DNA of 64,000 nucleotides, taken from contig NZ_JYMR01000055.1 of the NCBI RefSeq assembly GCF_000938255.1, positions 44,045-108,044 on the forward strand. Direction: 5' to 3'. How positions within the stretch are numbered: position 1 is the stretch's first letter; every line of letters begins with the position of its first letter. The position numbers were made by a program, and so were the translations under genes. Positions 24,213-33,558 of the stretch are shown here, piece by piece. The stretch comes from Bradyrhizobium sp. LTSP849. GTDB lineage: Bacteria; Pseudomonadota; Alphaproteobacteria; Rhizobiales; Xanthobacteraceae. Under the pieces are notes generated by a model. That model did not search any database, was not told the DNA's origin, and was given only the letters and a program-made list of their open reading frames with translations.

Positions 24213-26269
24213 GCCGCCTCGCTGATGTGTTTTTCGACCTTCGACTGCGCCAGCACGACGAGCTGCGCGACGTCGAGGATCAGCGCGGCCGTGCCGTCAC
24301 CCAGAATGGTCGCGCCGGAGAAGATCGTGACGTCCGAATGCAGCTTGGAGAGCGACTTGATCACGGTCTGGTGGTTGCCGATGATCTGGTCGGCGACCAG
24401 CCCGACGCGGCTTTCGCCGGTCGAGATGATGATCGTCTTCTGGTGCCGGTCGGGCGATCCCGACGAGGACATGATCTCGCGCAGCCTGAGGAAAGGCACG
24501 AGGTTGCCGCGTATATTGAGGAAGTTGCGGCCACGGGAGCGCTCGTCCTCGGCCGTCAGCTCGACGCATTCCTCGACCGCCGACAGCGGAATGATGTAGC
24601 GGCCTTCACCGACGCGGATGAGAAGGCCTTCGATGATCGCAAGCGTCAGCGGCAGGCGCAGGGTCACGGTCGTGCCCTGGCCCGGCCTGGTCGTCAGGTC
24701 GATCGAGCCGCGCATGTTCTCGATGGTGCGCTTGACCACGTCCATGCCGACGCCGCGGCCGGACAGCGCCGAGATCGTCTGCGCGGTCGAGAAGCCCGGG
24801 TGGAACAGGAACTGGTGGATCTCGTGATCGGACAGCGTGGCGCCGACCGCGATCAGCCCCTGCTCCTCCGCCTTGGCTCGGATACGCGCGGTGTTGAGAC
24901 CGCCGCCATTGTCCTTCACGGTGACCAGCACCTGCGCACCGGAATGGACGGCGGCGAGCTCGATCCGACCCTGCTCGGTCTTGCCGTTGGCGGCGCGCGT
25001 TGCGGTGTCCTCGATGCCGTGGTCGATGGCGTTGCGGATCAGGTGCACCAGCGGATCGGCCAGGCACTCGATCATGGTCTTGTCGAGCTCGGTGTCCTCG
25101 CCCGTGGTGACGAAATCGACGGGCTTCGACAGATCCCGCGACAGGTCATGGATCAGGCGGCGGAAGCGGCCGAACAGCGAGCCGATCGGCACCATGCGCG
25201 CGCCTATCGTGGTGTCGCGCAAGGAGGAGGCGAGGCGCTCGATTTCCTCGGCGATCATCTTGATCGAGAGATCGGAGCCGGAGGCAGCGAGCTGGGTCAG
25301 CCGGGCCTGTGCGATGACGAGCTCGCCGACCCGGTCCATCAGTTCGTCGAGACGCTCGGCCTGGACGCGAACGGTGGCAATGTCGCGCTTGCTCTCGGGC
25401 TTCGACTCAGGCTTGGATTCAGATTTGGTCTCCGCCTTTGCGACGGGCTGCACGGCGACGGGCGCAGCAACAGCCTCAACCACCGGCGCAGGCGTCTCCA
25501 CTACCCCGGCCGATTCCTCATCGAGGGGAAGGAACAGCGGCGCCGGCGGCGCTTCGACATGCTCCAGCGGTGCGAGCGTGAGCTTCAGCTCGTCCTGGAC
25601 GAACATGAAGACGTCGTCGATCGCATCCTTGTCGCAGGCCGCGTGCAGCTTGACGTCCCACTTCAGATAGCAGTCTTCCGGGTCCATCTCATCGAGGAAC
25701 GGGATGCCGTCGGTGATCGGCACGACGAAGCAGGGGCCGAGCTTGCAGAGATCTTCCAAGAGATCGAGCGGGTTCGAGCCGTTGCGCAGGATGTGGGATT
25801 CGAATTCCAGATAGAGATGCCAGCCAGCCTGCTTGCTCTCGGCGGGGGCCAGCGGCGGCGCTTCCGCGATCTCGGCGACCGGCGCGGCGGGCTGGTCGGA
25901 CAACACGAAGCGTTTGAGGTCGTCGAGAATGCCGTCGCCGATGACGTCGTCGGTCGACTGCGGATCCTCGATCAGCGCGCGGATATAGTCCTTGGCGGCG
26001 AGCGCGACCGAGATCAGCTCCTGGGTCGGCTTGATCTCGCCCTTGCGGACGCGGTCAAAGGCGGTCTCGAATTCGTGGGTGAAGGAGGCGACCTTGTCGA
26101 AGCCGAACATGGCGCCCGAGCCCTTGATGGTGTGCAGGGCGCGGAAGGCGGAGTCGACCAGTTCGCGGTCGTCGGGACGCAGGCCGAGGTCGAGCAAGGC
26201 CCCTTCCAGGACTTCGAACAGCTCGCTGGCTTCCTGACGAAAGACCTCGGTCGGGTCCATGACGTTCAT
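24209..26269 (-). CDS. cheA: CheA, chemotaxis histidine kinase
   Basis: A 686-residue kinase. The HPt domain carries His46 in RALHTIKGSG. A linker with KSESKPESKPESKRD repeats precedes the dimerisation helices (ERLDELMDRVGELVIAQARL). The ATPase has HLIRNAIDHGIE (N box), GRGVGMDVVK (G1) and GQGTTVTLRLP (G2). A CheW-like P5 domain completes the protein. A segment (about 160-230) with an acidic composition is probably the P2 docking domain for CheY/CheB. It autophosphorylates and passes phosphate to CheY and CheB. The gene follows cheY and overlaps its start region by four bases. Confidence 0.97.
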   Translation of the reverse strand: MNVMDPTEVFRQEASELFEVLEGALLDLGLRPDDRELVDSAFRALHTIKGSGAMFGFDKVASFTHEFETAFDRVRKGEIKPTQELISVALAAKDYIRALIEDPQSTDDVIGDGILDDLKRFVLSDQPAAPVAEIAEAPPLAPAESKQAGWHLYLEFESHILRNGSNPLDLLEDLCKLGPCFVVPITDGIPFLDEMDPEDCYLKWDVKLHAACDKDAIDDVFMFVQDELKLTLAPLEHVEAPPAPLFLPLDEESAGVVETPAPVVEAVAAPVAVQPVAKAETKSESKPESKPESKRDIATVRVQAERLDELMDRVGELVIAQARLTQLAASGSDLSIKMIAEEIERLASSLRDTTIGARMVPIGSLFGRFRRLIHDLSRDLSKPVDFVTTGEDTELDKTMIECLADPLVHLIRNAIDHGIEDTATRAANGKTEQGRIELAAVHSGAQVLVTVKDNGGGLNTARIRAKAEEQGLIAVGATLSDHEIHQFLFHPGFSTAQTISALSGRGVGMDVVKRTIENMRGSIDLTTRPGQGTTVTLRLPLTLAIIEGLLIRVGEGRYIIPLSAVEECVELTAEDERSRGRNFLNIRGNLVPFLRLREIMSSSGSPDRHQKTIIISTGESRVGLVADQIIGNHQTVIKSLSKLHSDVTIFSGATILGDGTAALILDVAQLVVLAQSKVEKHISEAA

Positions 26270-26631
26270 GCGCGCACCAGCTTTGCGACGACGGCCAGCA
26301 ATTGCTCCGGCTTGAACGGCTTTGTGATCCAGCCGGTGGCGCCGGCGCTTTTGGCTTCCTGCTTTACCGTGTCGTTGGATTCAGTCGTCAGGAACACGAT
26401 GGGCATGCCGACCGCGCTCGGCAGCTTGCGCAGCGCCCGGATCAGCTCCAGCCCGTTCATGACGGGCATGTTGAGGTCGGTGATCACAAGATCGAGCTTG
26501 CCGGCCTGCGCCTTGGCAAGCCCCTGCGCGCCGTCACCGGCCTCGATCACGCTGTGACCGGCCGGCTCGAGCACGACCTTGATCATCTGCCGGATACTTG
26601 GGGAGTCGTCGACGGTCAGAATCGTGGCCAT
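26266..26631 (-). CDS. cheY: CheY, single-domain response regulator
   Basis: A 121-residue receiver domain: Asp8 and Asp9 in TVDDSPS, phosphoacceptor Asp52 in ITDLNMP, Thr81-82 region in FLTTES and Lys104 region in ITKPFKPEQL. There is no output domain, so it acts by protein contact, either with the flagellar switch or within the array. The start codon shares one base with the stop of the STAS gene (TAATG at 26629-26633), a tight operon junction. Confidence 0.95.
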   Translation of the reverse strand: MATILTVDDSPSIRQMIKVVLEPAGHSVIEAGDGAQGLAKAQAGKLDLVITDLNMPVMNGLELIRALRKLPSAVGMPIVFLTTESNDTVKQEAKSAGATGWITKPFKPEQLLAVVAKLVRA

Positions 26632-26954
26632 TAGGTGCCATCTTTCTTTTGCGGAAAATGCTGATCGATCATCGCGTCGCTCGAGAAGCCAGCGCGGCGA
26701 AGGGTATTGCGCAGAGATTGGGAGAATGAGGTGAGCACCACCGGGCGGCCCTGGGCCTCGCCTGTCTTCGCGGTCGACAGCAGCAGCTGGATCGAGGTCA
26801 CGTCGGCCTTGTCGACGTTGGAGCAGTCGATCTCCAGTCGGTCCTGCCGGCCGAAAGCCTCGCGAATGAGGTCATAGACGCTGCGGATCGCAGCGATGCT
26901 GCAATCTGCAGGCAGCCGTAGGGACCACTTCGGCTCAGTCACATCAGACGACAT
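26631..26954 (-). CDS. STAS-domain protein of the chemotaxis operon
   Basis: From the ATG at 26954, preceded by a G-rich ribosome binding site, the product has 107 residues with a STAS/anti-anti-sigma pattern: LPADCSIAAIRSVYDLIREAFG, RLEIDCSNVDKADVTSIQLLL and GRPVVLTSFSQSLRNTLRRAGF. The Ser or Thr that would be phosphorylated lies in DVTSIQLL. Such proteins sit at the head of che operons of several alphaproteobacteria, where they are thought to modulate signalling. Upstream in-frame starts (to 27011) were not preferred. Confidence 0.8.
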   Translation of the reverse strand: MSSDVTEPKWSLRLPADCSIAAIRSVYDLIREAFGRQDRLEIDCSNVDKADVTSIQLLLSTAKTGEAQGRPVVLTSFSQSLRNTLRRAGFSSDAMIDQHFPQKKDGT

Positions 26955-27011
26955 CCGTCCCCCAAATTCCCCGGGATTCGCTGCACGCATGGCGAGAATC
27001 CCGCGCGACAA

Positions 27012-27240
27012 CTATTCGCGAAGGAGAGTGTGCAAACCCCTAACGGCTGCCACCGTACAACTACGGGTCACAAACCGAAAAACTTCCCGTTTGCATGCAT
27101 ACGTGCATAGCGCGCTCGAATCGCATGCGCTGCGCGCAACCTTGCGGCTGCTCGCCGCGGCATGGATGTTTGCTCCGCGTTAAATTGCACCCGCTATTCG
27201 TTGAGGTCATGCCTCGCTATCCGAACGAGCCCGGCCGCCG
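27012..27240. promoter_or_regulatory. Divergent intergenic region between che operon and HD-GYP gene
   Basis: This 229-base stretch must hold the promoters of both the chemotaxis operon (leftward) and the HD-GYP gene (rightward). It contains a palindrome ATGCA-TACG-TGCAT at 27095-27108 next to TGCATGCA (27092-27099), which are candidate operator sequences. No regulator gene is adjacent. Confidence 0.4.
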
Positions 27241-28392
27241 ATGCTGACCCAAGCGCTTCTGGTTGATGACAGCCGCTCTGTCCTCAATTTCCTGAAACGG
27301 CATATCGAAGCGGAAGGCCTGGTCGAGGCCACGACCTTCCTTGACCCCGTCGAGGCGCTGGCCTGCGCGCGCGACCGCGTGTTCGATCTCGTGCTGGTCG
27401 ACTACGAGATGCCGCATATGGACGGCATCAGCTTCATCCGCACCTTCCGCACCCTGCCGGGCTGCGCCGACATCCCGATTGCGATGATCACCTCGCGACA
27501 GACCGATGACATCAAGATGGAAGCGCTGCAGGCTGGTGCAACCGATTTCCTGCCCAAGCAGCCGCAAAGCGTCGAGATGACGGTGCGCCTGCGGAATTTG
27601 ATTCAGCTTGGTGCAGCCGTGCGCAAGCTCAACGATCGCGCCGCGCATCTGGCCAGCGAAGTCGCGGCCGCAACACGCAAGCTTGGCGAGCGCGAGGAGG
27701 AGATCATCCTGCGGCTCGCGCTCGCGGTCGAATATCGCGACAACGACACCGGCGAGCACACGCTGCGGGTCGCCCGGTACAGCCGGGTCATCGCCGAACA
27801 ATTGGGCCTGCCGCCCCGGCTCTGCCGCGACATCTATCTTGCCGCGCCCTTGCATGACGTCGGCAAGGTCGGCATTCCCGACCATATTCTCCTCAAGCCC
27901 GGCCGGCTGACCAACGAGGAGATGACCGTGATCCGCACCCACGCGACGATCGGCGAGAAGATTTTGGCCGACTCCAACTGCGAGCTGATCCAGCTCGGTG
28001 CGCAGATTGCCGCAGGCCATCATGAGCGCTGGGACGGCGCTGGCTATCCGAACGGGCTCAAGGCGGACGAGATCCCGGTCGCCGCCCGCGTGGTCGCGGT
28101 TGCCGACGTCTTCGACGCGCTGACGACGCGGCGACCATATAAAGAGCCGATGCCGCTCGAGGTCGCCCTCGACTATCTGGTCGAAAACCAGGGACGGCAG
28201 TTCGACCCGGCCTGCGTCGAGGCCTTTCTGTCGCGCTGGGAGGAGGTCGTGGAAATTGCCGCCGGGCAGCCTGCGACGCCGTCGCAGAGATCCGAGGCCG
28301 TCCTCTCACCCTTTATACAAGGCGCGATACAAGGCGAGACCGGAAGCCGTCCGAACCAGGACCACACGCCCGAGGCCGCCGCGGCGGTGTGA
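27241..28392 (+). CDS. Response regulator with HD-GYP domain (RpfG type)
   Basis: The 383-residue product has a receiver domain (Asp9/Asp10, phosphoacceptor Asp54 in LVDYEMPHMDG) and a C-terminal HD-GYP c-di-GMP phosphodiesterase domain with HTLRVARYS, PLHDVGKVGIPD, THATIGEKIL, AAGHHERWDGAGYP and VADVFDALTTRRPYK. The metal-binding His and Asp residues and the GYP triplet are intact, so it should hydrolyse c-di-GMP when phosphorylated. No sensor kinase lies nearby. The divergent position beside the CheA operon raises the possibility that CheA phosphorylates it (inference). Confidence 0.95.
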   Translation: MLTQALLVDDSRSVLNFLKRHIEAEGLVEATTFLDPVEALACARDRVFDLVLVDYEMPHMDGISFIRTFRTLPGCADIPIAMITSRQTDDIKMEALQAGATDFLPKQPQSVEMTVRLRNLIQLGAAVRKLNDRAAHLASEVAAATRKLGEREEEIILRLALAVEYRDNDTGEHTLRVARYSRVIAEQLGLPPRLCRDIYLAAPLHDVGKVGIPDHILLKPGRLTNEEMTVIRTHATIGEKILADSNCELIQLGAQIAAGHHERWDGAGYPNGLKADEIPVAARVVAVADVFDALTTRRPYKEPMPLEVALDYLVENQGRQFDPACVEAFLSRWEEVVEIAAGQPATPSQRSEAVLSPFIQGAIQGETGSRPNQDHTPEAAAAV

Positions 28393-28577
28393 CATCGCGC
28401 ATCGTGTAACGGTTTGCCAAAGCTCCGTTTTCTGCCATCACGGGTTTGAACCTCTTCCTGCTAGAGTGGACCAATAACAAGAGTGATTCTGATCACACTT
28501 GCCTGTGCCATCCGCTGCTAAGCTTCTGGCCAGGGCGGGGATCAATTGCATATCGTTCGAATTGGATGGGAAAGCCC

Positions 28578-29246
28578 ATGAGAAGCCTGATCGGCACCAT
28601 TGTCGGCGTGTTTTGTTTCGCCGCCCCCGCCATCGCGGAAACGCCGGCCGCGATCGTCGAGGACGTGCAAGGCAAAGTCGACGGCGTCGAGTTCATGGAC
28701 TATGTGGCGCCCGGCAAGATCATCAAGCTCGGACCCAAGGCAGGCATCACGCTCAGCTATCTCAAATCCTGCCTGCGCGAGACCATCAGTGAAGGCGTCG
28801 TCCTGGTCGGCGCCGAGCAGAGCACGGTCCAACTCGGCAATGTGCAGCGGGTCAAGGTGCCCTGCGACGCCAGCGCGGCGCAGCTCTCCGAACGCGAGGC
28901 GAACCAGAGTGCAGCGACCACGTTCCGCACCATGCGATCCGACGGCAAGGCAGCGCCGACCAAGTTGCCGACGATCTACGGCACAGCGCCGCTGATCCAG
29001 GCCAAGAGCGGCAGCACGCTGGTGATCGAACGCACCGACGGCAAGGAGCCCACGATCAGCGTTCCGCTCAAAAACGAGATCATGGTCGGCGGCAAGTTCT
29101 ATGACTTGACCAAAACCGGGAAGTCACTGACCCCGGGCGGAACCTATCTCGCAACGCTCGGCACCAAACACTACGCCTTCCAGGTCGACGCGAGCGCAAC
29201 CTCGTCGCCGACGCCGATCGTCGGCCGTCTGCTGCGGTTCGAATAG
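28578..29246 (+). CDS. Secreted FecR-like protein
   Basis: From the ATG at 28578 the product is 222 residues with a signal peptide (LIGTIVGVFCFAAPAIAETP). The mature part is beta-rich (AAIVEDVQGKVDGVEFMDYV, PGKIIKLGPKAGITLSYLKSC) and resembles the FecR domain seen in exported proteins, with a distal barrel near the C-terminus (GGKFYDLTKTGKSLTPGGTY). It ends 10 bases before the CHASE2 cyclase, so the two are co-transcribed. FecR-like proteins paired with CHASE2 signalling enzymes are a recurrent arrangement, perhaps a sensory partner. The frame is open upstream to 28446. Confidence 0.75.
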   Translation: MRSLIGTIVGVFCFAAPAIAETPAAIVEDVQGKVDGVEFMDYVAPGKIIKLGPKAGITLSYLKSCLRETISEGVVLVGAEQSTVQLGNVQRVKVPCDASAAQLSEREANQSAATTFRTMRSDGKAAPTKLPTIYGTAPLIQAKSGSTLVIERTDGKEPTISVPLKNEIMVGGKFYDLTKTGKSLTPGGTYLATLGTKHYAFQVDASATSSPTPIVGRLLRFE

Positions 29247-29256
29247 CCGACCCGCG

Positions 29257-31407
29257 ATGCGGCGGATCGGCAGGCGGGACATTGTTGCAGCGATCCTGAT
29301 TGCGCTCCTTGCGGGCGCGCTCTTCACGTCCCCCCCGCTCCAGACGCTCCAGGGACTCTCCCTCGACATCCTCACGGCCATGCGCTGGAAGCTGATCGGC
29401 GACCGCCGCGATGCCGCGTCCTCTCCGGTCGTCGTGGTAGCCATTGATGGGGAGACCTACGACACCCCGCCGTTCAAGGGGTCGCCGACGCAGACCTGGA
29501 CGCGCGAGATCGGCCGGGTGCTCGGCAGCATCACGGAGGGCGGCGCCAAGGTCATTGGCTTCGACGTGATCTTTCCAAGCTCGATCGAGCAATCGGAGAT
29601 TCCGTTTGGCGACGCGTCGCTCGGCGCCCGCATGAAGGGCTTCGACCGGGATTATCTGATTGCCCTGCGGCAGATGTCCGACAGCGGCAAGCTGGTGCTC
29701 GGCGAAGTCCAGAGCAAGGACCATCCGGACAGACCCTACCGCGCGCAACAACTGGCGGTGAAGAACAACATCCGCGCCCTCAACGTGTATACGGACATCG
29801 ACGACGTAATCCGGCGGATGCCGCTGAGCTTCTCGATCGAGGGCAAACCGGTCCCTGCGATGGCTGCCGAGCTGGCCGCACGCGCGCTTGGCGCACAGCC
29901 CGAAACAGCGTCGTCCGGCGCAACGGAGCTGTCCGGCTATGCTATCCCGAGCGCGGTGCCGAACACGCTCACGCTCAACTTCCGCGGCGTAGGGCGCGAC
30001 GTTCCGACATATTCATTTGCCGACCTGCGCGCCTGCGTCGACAAAGGCGACCGCGATTTCTTCCGCCGCGCATTCGACGGCAAGGTCGTTCTGCTCGGCA
30101 CCATCCTCAATTTCGAGGACCGCAAGCTTACCTCGGTGCGGCTGTCCGGCGGATATGACGGGACGCCGGGCGCACGATGTGCCCTTCCCGCCCCGGCACA
30201 AGCGGCGCTGCAAGCGCGCAGCGACATCGCCGGCGTCCTCGTGCATGCCACGGCGGTCCGAAATCTGATGGAACGCGATGCCGTGATCGAGCTCGGCTTT
30301 CCCCTGCGAACCATTCTGACGATCGTGTTCGCGGCGCTCGCCGCACTGGCGGCGTGCCTGCTGGCGCCCACGGGAGCCGCCGTCGCCTGGCTCGCGCTTG
30401 TCGTCGTCTATGCAGGTCTCGCCCTTGCCCTGTTCGAACGTGCAGTCGCGTTGCCCCTGACCGAACCTGCGCTGGCAGGCCTTGCCGCACTCGCGATGAT
30501 GATCGGCTTCCGCTTCATCATCGCTGATCGCGAGGAACGTTTTCTGCGCAAGAGCTTTGCGTTCTATCTCGCGCCCGAGGTGATCAACAGCATGGTCACC
30601 TCCGGCAAGATGCCCGTCCTCGGCGGCGAGATGCGCAACATCACCATGTTCTTCTCGGACCTCAGCGGTTTCTCGTCGATTGCCGAGAGGATGACACCGA
30701 GCGAGCTGGTCGCCTTGATGAACGAATATCTGTCCGCGATGACCGACATCATCGAAAGCCATGGTGGCTATGTCGACAAATATATCGGCGATTCCATCGT
30801 CGCCATGTTCGGCGCCCCGGCCGATGATCCCGATCATGCACGGAACGCAGTCGCTGCCGCGCTTCAATGCCGCGACAAGCTGGAGGAGCTCAACCAAAGC
30901 CATCCCGCGTTCCGGGATCGCGGCCTAGCCCATCGCATCGGGCTGAACAGCGGCGAGGCCGTGGTCGGCAATATCGGCTCGCGCCGGCGCTTCAACTACA
31001 CCGTGATGAGCGACACCGTGAACCTCGCTTCGCGGCTCGAAGGCGCCAACAAATATTTCGGCACGACGATCATGGCCTCGGAAATGACCATGAGCCAAAG
31101 CCGCGGCGCTTATATATGGCGCGAGCTGGACACGGTCAGGGTGCAGGGACGCGACAAGCCGATCCGGGTGTACGAGCCGCTGGCCGACGTGAACCAGGAG
31201 ACGCAAGAGCAAGGCCTGCGCGCGGCGACCTACGCCAGGGGACTTGCATGCTGGCGCGCGCGCGACTTCGCGCAAGCCGCCGATGTATTCGAAAGCGCGG
31301 CCGTCGACGATCCGCCGTGCAGATACTTTGCAAAGCGTGCCCGGGCATTGGCGGCGAATCCGCCACCAGCGGACTGGACGCCAGTGAATACGCTGGAAGG
31401 GAAGTAG
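29257..31407 (+). CDS. CHASE2-domain adenylate/guanylate cyclase
   Basis: A 716-residue membrane protein: N-terminal span (about 8-28), extracytoplasmic CHASE2 domain (about 40-330), three membrane helices (about 345-430) and a class III cyclase domain (about 455-640). The cyclase has the metal Asp residues in MFFSDLSGFS and YIGDSIVAMFG, plus GEAVVGNIGS and TVMSDTVNLASRLE with the transition-state Asn and Arg. It is followed by a tail with a helical repeat-like end. It should make cAMP or cGMP on sensing a periplasmic signal. Substrate choice cannot be set by eye. Confidence 0.93.
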   Translation: MRRIGRRDIVAAILIALLAGALFTSPPLQTLQGLSLDILTAMRWKLIGDRRDAASSPVVVVAIDGETYDTPPFKGSPTQTWTREIGRVLGSITEGGAKVIGFDVIFPSSIEQSEIPFGDASLGARMKGFDRDYLIALRQMSDSGKLVLGEVQSKDHPDRPYRAQQLAVKNNIRALNVYTDIDDVIRRMPLSFSIEGKPVPAMAAELAARALGAQPETASSGATELSGYAIPSAVPNTLTLNFRGVGRDVPTYSFADLRACVDKGDRDFFRRAFDGKVVLLGTILNFEDRKLTSVRLSGGYDGTPGARCALPAPAQAALQARSDIAGVLVHATAVRNLMERDAVIELGFPLRTILTIVFAALAALAACLLAPTGAAVAWLALVVVYAGLALALFERAVALPLTEPALAGLAALAMMIGFRFIIADREERFLRKSFAFYLAPEVINSMVTSGKMPVLGGEMRNITMFFSDLSGFSSIAERMTPSELVALMNEYLSAMTDIIESHGGYVDKYIGDSIVAMFGAPADDPDHARNAVAAALQCRDKLEELNQSHPAFRDRGLAHRIGLNSGEAVVGNIGSRRRFNYTVMSDTVNLASRLEGANKYFGTTIMASEMTMSQSRGAYIWRELDTVRVQGRDKPIRVYEPLADVNQETQEQGLRAATYARGLACWRARDFAQAADVFESAAVDDPPCRYFAKRARALAANPPPADWTPVNTLEGK

Positions 31408-31414
31408 CAGCCGC

Positions 31415-32587
31415 CTAAAACGGCAGCCCCACATAATTCTCCGCAAGCAGGCGCTGCGCGGCCTCTGACGAAAACAGATAGTCCAGCTCCGTCTGCTGAA
31501 GCCGGTCCTCATAGTCGGAACGGTCCGGGAAGCGGTGCAGCAGCATCGTCATCCACCACGAAAAGCGCTGTGCCTTCCAGATCCGCGCCAGTGCCTTGGC
31601 CGAATAGCCTTTGAGCCCGGAATCGTCGCCATGCTGATAATGCGCGAGCATCGCGTGGTAGATATAATAGATGTCGGAGGCGGCGCTGTTCAGCCCGCGC
31701 GCGCCCGTGGGCGGCACGATGTGTGCGGCGTCGCCAGCGAGGAACAGGCGGCCATAGCTCATCGGCTCGGCGACGAAGCTGCGCAAGGGCGCGATGCTTT
31801 TCTCGATCGAGGGCCCCGTGATCAGCCGCGTGGCGACTTCGTCCGGTAGACGGCGCTTCAGCTCGGCCCAGAACGCATCGTCGGACCAGCCCTCGACCTT
31901 GTCGGTGAGCGGCACCTGGACGTAGTAGCGGCTCAACACCTGTGAGCGCAGCGAACAGAGCGCAAAGCCGCGCTCGTGCTTCACATAGATCAGCTCCGGC
32001 GACACCGGCTTGGTCCGCGACAGCACCCCTAACCAGCCGAACGGATAGACCTTCTCATATTCGCGCAGGACGTCGTTCGGGATCGACTTGCGGCTGACGC
32101 CGTGAAAGCCGTCGGCACCGACGATGTAGTCGCAATCGACGCGGATCACCTGCCCGTTCGATCGATAGGTCACGTAAGGCCGCTCCGACGTCAGATCGTG
32201 CGGCGTCACGTCCTCGGCATTGTGCACGACCCTGCCACTGAGCCGGTCGCGCGCCTCGTAGAGGTCGCGCGTCAGCTCGGTCTGGCCGTAGACCAGTACC
32301 GAATTTCCGCCGGAATGCTTGTACAGGTCGATGTGCGAGAGCACGCCGTCATGGGCGATCTCGAATCCCCCGTGGATCTCGCCTTCGCGGTCCATTCGCT
32401 CGCCGCACTGCGCCTCGCGCATCAATTTGGCAAAGCCGTGCTCGAGTACCCCGGCACGGATGCGGGCCAGCACGTGGTCGCGGCTGTATTTCTCCAGCAC
32501 GACGGTGTCGATGCCCTTCAGGTGCAGGAGCTGGGACAGCAGCAGCCCTGACGGCCCGCCGCCGATGATGCAGACCTGAACTTTCAT
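31415..32587 (-). CDS. pobA: 4-hydroxybenzoate 3-monooxygenase (PobA)
   Basis: This 390-residue FAD enzyme has the Rossmann motif GGGPSG at the N-terminus (VQVCIIGGGPSGLLLSQLL), the DG motif (VGADGFHGVSRKSIP) and the FAD ribityl-binding GDAAHIVPPTGARGLNSA. The length matches PobA (about 394). It uses NADPH and oxygen to turn 4-hydroxybenzoate into protocatechuate. The start follows a strong GGGAGGACG site. The gene is divergent from an AraC-type regulator and close to pcaHG, the next step of the pathway. Confidence 0.95.
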   Translation of the reverse strand: MKVQVCIIGGGPSGLLLSQLLHLKGIDTVVLEKYSRDHVLARIRAGVLEHGFAKLMREAQCGERMDREGEIHGGFEIAHDGVLSHIDLYKHSGGNSVLVYGQTELTRDLYEARDRLSGRVVHNAEDVTPHDLTSERPYVTYRSNGQVIRVDCDYIVGADGFHGVSRKSIPNDVLREYEKVYPFGWLGVLSRTKPVSPELIYVKHERGFALCSLRSQVLSRYYVQVPLTDKVEGWSDDAFWAELKRRLPDEVATRLITGPSIEKSIAPLRSFVAEPMSYGRLFLAGDAAHIVPPTGARGLNSAASDIYYIYHAMLAHYQHGDDSGLKGYSAKALARIWKAQRFSWWMTMLLHRFPDRSDYEDRLQQTELDYLFSSEAAQRLLAENYVGLPF

Positions 32588-32676
32588 TTTTGCGTCCTCC
32601 CGTCCACGCTTTTTTTTTGCAGATTCCGTAGTCCGGACCGATGGAGGGTTTCGCCATTGTCTTGTACAATTCGAAC
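32588..32676. promoter_or_regulatory. Divergent promoter region of pobA and its regulator
   Basis: The 89 bases hold the pobA ribosome binding site, a run of eight T (around 32610) and the palindrome TTGTACAA (32661-32668) just before the regulator start. By analogy with PobR-regulated pobA the AraC-type protein encoded to the right should bind here in response to 4-hydroxybenzoate. The exact operator is not identified. Confidence 0.45.
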
Positions 32677-33543
32677 ATGAGAACAGCAGCCCCCGCCCCG
32701 GCCATCCGGGTCTACAATCTGTTCGGCGAGTCCGGCGATTTGCCCGACGTGGTCCACTGCGAGACGATTGCGTCCCGCTCGGTGCTGCACGACTGGACGC
32801 TGGCCGTGCACCGGCACGCCCGGCTGCACCAGGTGCTGCTGATCGAACGCGGCGGCGGCGAGGCGACGCTCGATGGCCGCGTGGTACCGCTGAAGCCGAT
32901 GCAGATCGTCAACGTGCCGATCGGCCACGTCCATGGCTTCCGCTTCGTGCCCGACACCCAGGGCTGGGTGCTGACCATCGCCGCGGAAATTCTGGACGAA
33001 GCGCTGCTGGCCGCCGAGGGCCTGCGCAGCGCGCTGTCGCAATCGGCCGTGGTGCGCGGCACGCCGCAGATCCGCGCCACCATGAAGCAGATCTTTGCCG
33101 AGCACGCCGCACGCCATTTCGGCCGCGCACATGTGCTGCGGGCATTGTCGGCGGCCATGATCGGACTAGTGGCGCGTGCGCTCACAAGCGAGAGCGGCAG
33201 CAATGGCATTGCAGAATCCGGCCTGTTCCGTCGCTTCGAGGCCTTGCTGGAGCAGCATCATCTGGAACGCTGGAGCGTGGTCGACTACGCCAAGGCGCTA
33301 TCGATCACGCCCACCCATCTCAACCGCGTGACGCGCGCAGCGACCGGCGATACCGCCTCGCATCTGATCCTCAATCGATTGATCCGCGAGGCGCGGCGCA
33401 ACCTCGTCTACACCAACCTGCCGATCTCGACGATCGCCTATGCGCTCGGCTTCGAGGACCCCGCTTATTTCAGCCGGGTCTACGCTGCTGCGACAGGCCT
33501 GTCACCGCGCGACTTCCGCGCGCAGCTCCATGGCGACGAATAG
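32677..33543 (+). CDS. AraC-family regulator, PobR-like
   Basis: From the ATG at 32677 the product is 288 residues: an N-terminal cupin-like sensor (HDWTLAVHRHARLHQVLLIERG, QIVNVPIGHVHGF) and two C-terminal helix-turn-helix motifs (VVDYAKALSITPTHLNRVTRAATGDTAS and PISTIAYALGFEDPAYFSRVYAAATGLSPRDF). Its divergent position beside pobA and its layout match the PobR activators of the AraC type found in several proteobacteria. It should respond to 4-hydroxybenzoate. An in-frame ATG at 32641 is less likely because it would use up the promoter. Confidence 0.85.
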   Translation: MRTAAPAPAIRVYNLFGESGDLPDVVHCETIASRSVLHDWTLAVHRHARLHQVLLIERGGGEATLDGRVVPLKPMQIVNVPIGHVHGFRFVPDTQGWVLTIAAEILDEALLAAEGLRSALSQSAVVRGTPQIRATMKQIFAEHAARHFGRAHVLRALSAAMIGLVARALTSESGSNGIAESGLFRRFEALLEQHHLERWSVVDYAKALSITPTHLNRVTRAATGDTASHLILNRLIREARRNLVYTNLPISTIAYALGFEDPAYFSRVYAAATGLSPRDFRAQLHGDE

Positions 33544-33558
33544 CAAGCCTGGTCCAAT

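Noticed and set aside
24227..26557. A 776-residue open frame on the plus strand opposite cheA
   Set aside because: cheA on the minus strand has complete kinase motifs. The opposite frame is Asp/Arg/Gly-rich without any domain and arises from codon bias in GC-rich DNA.
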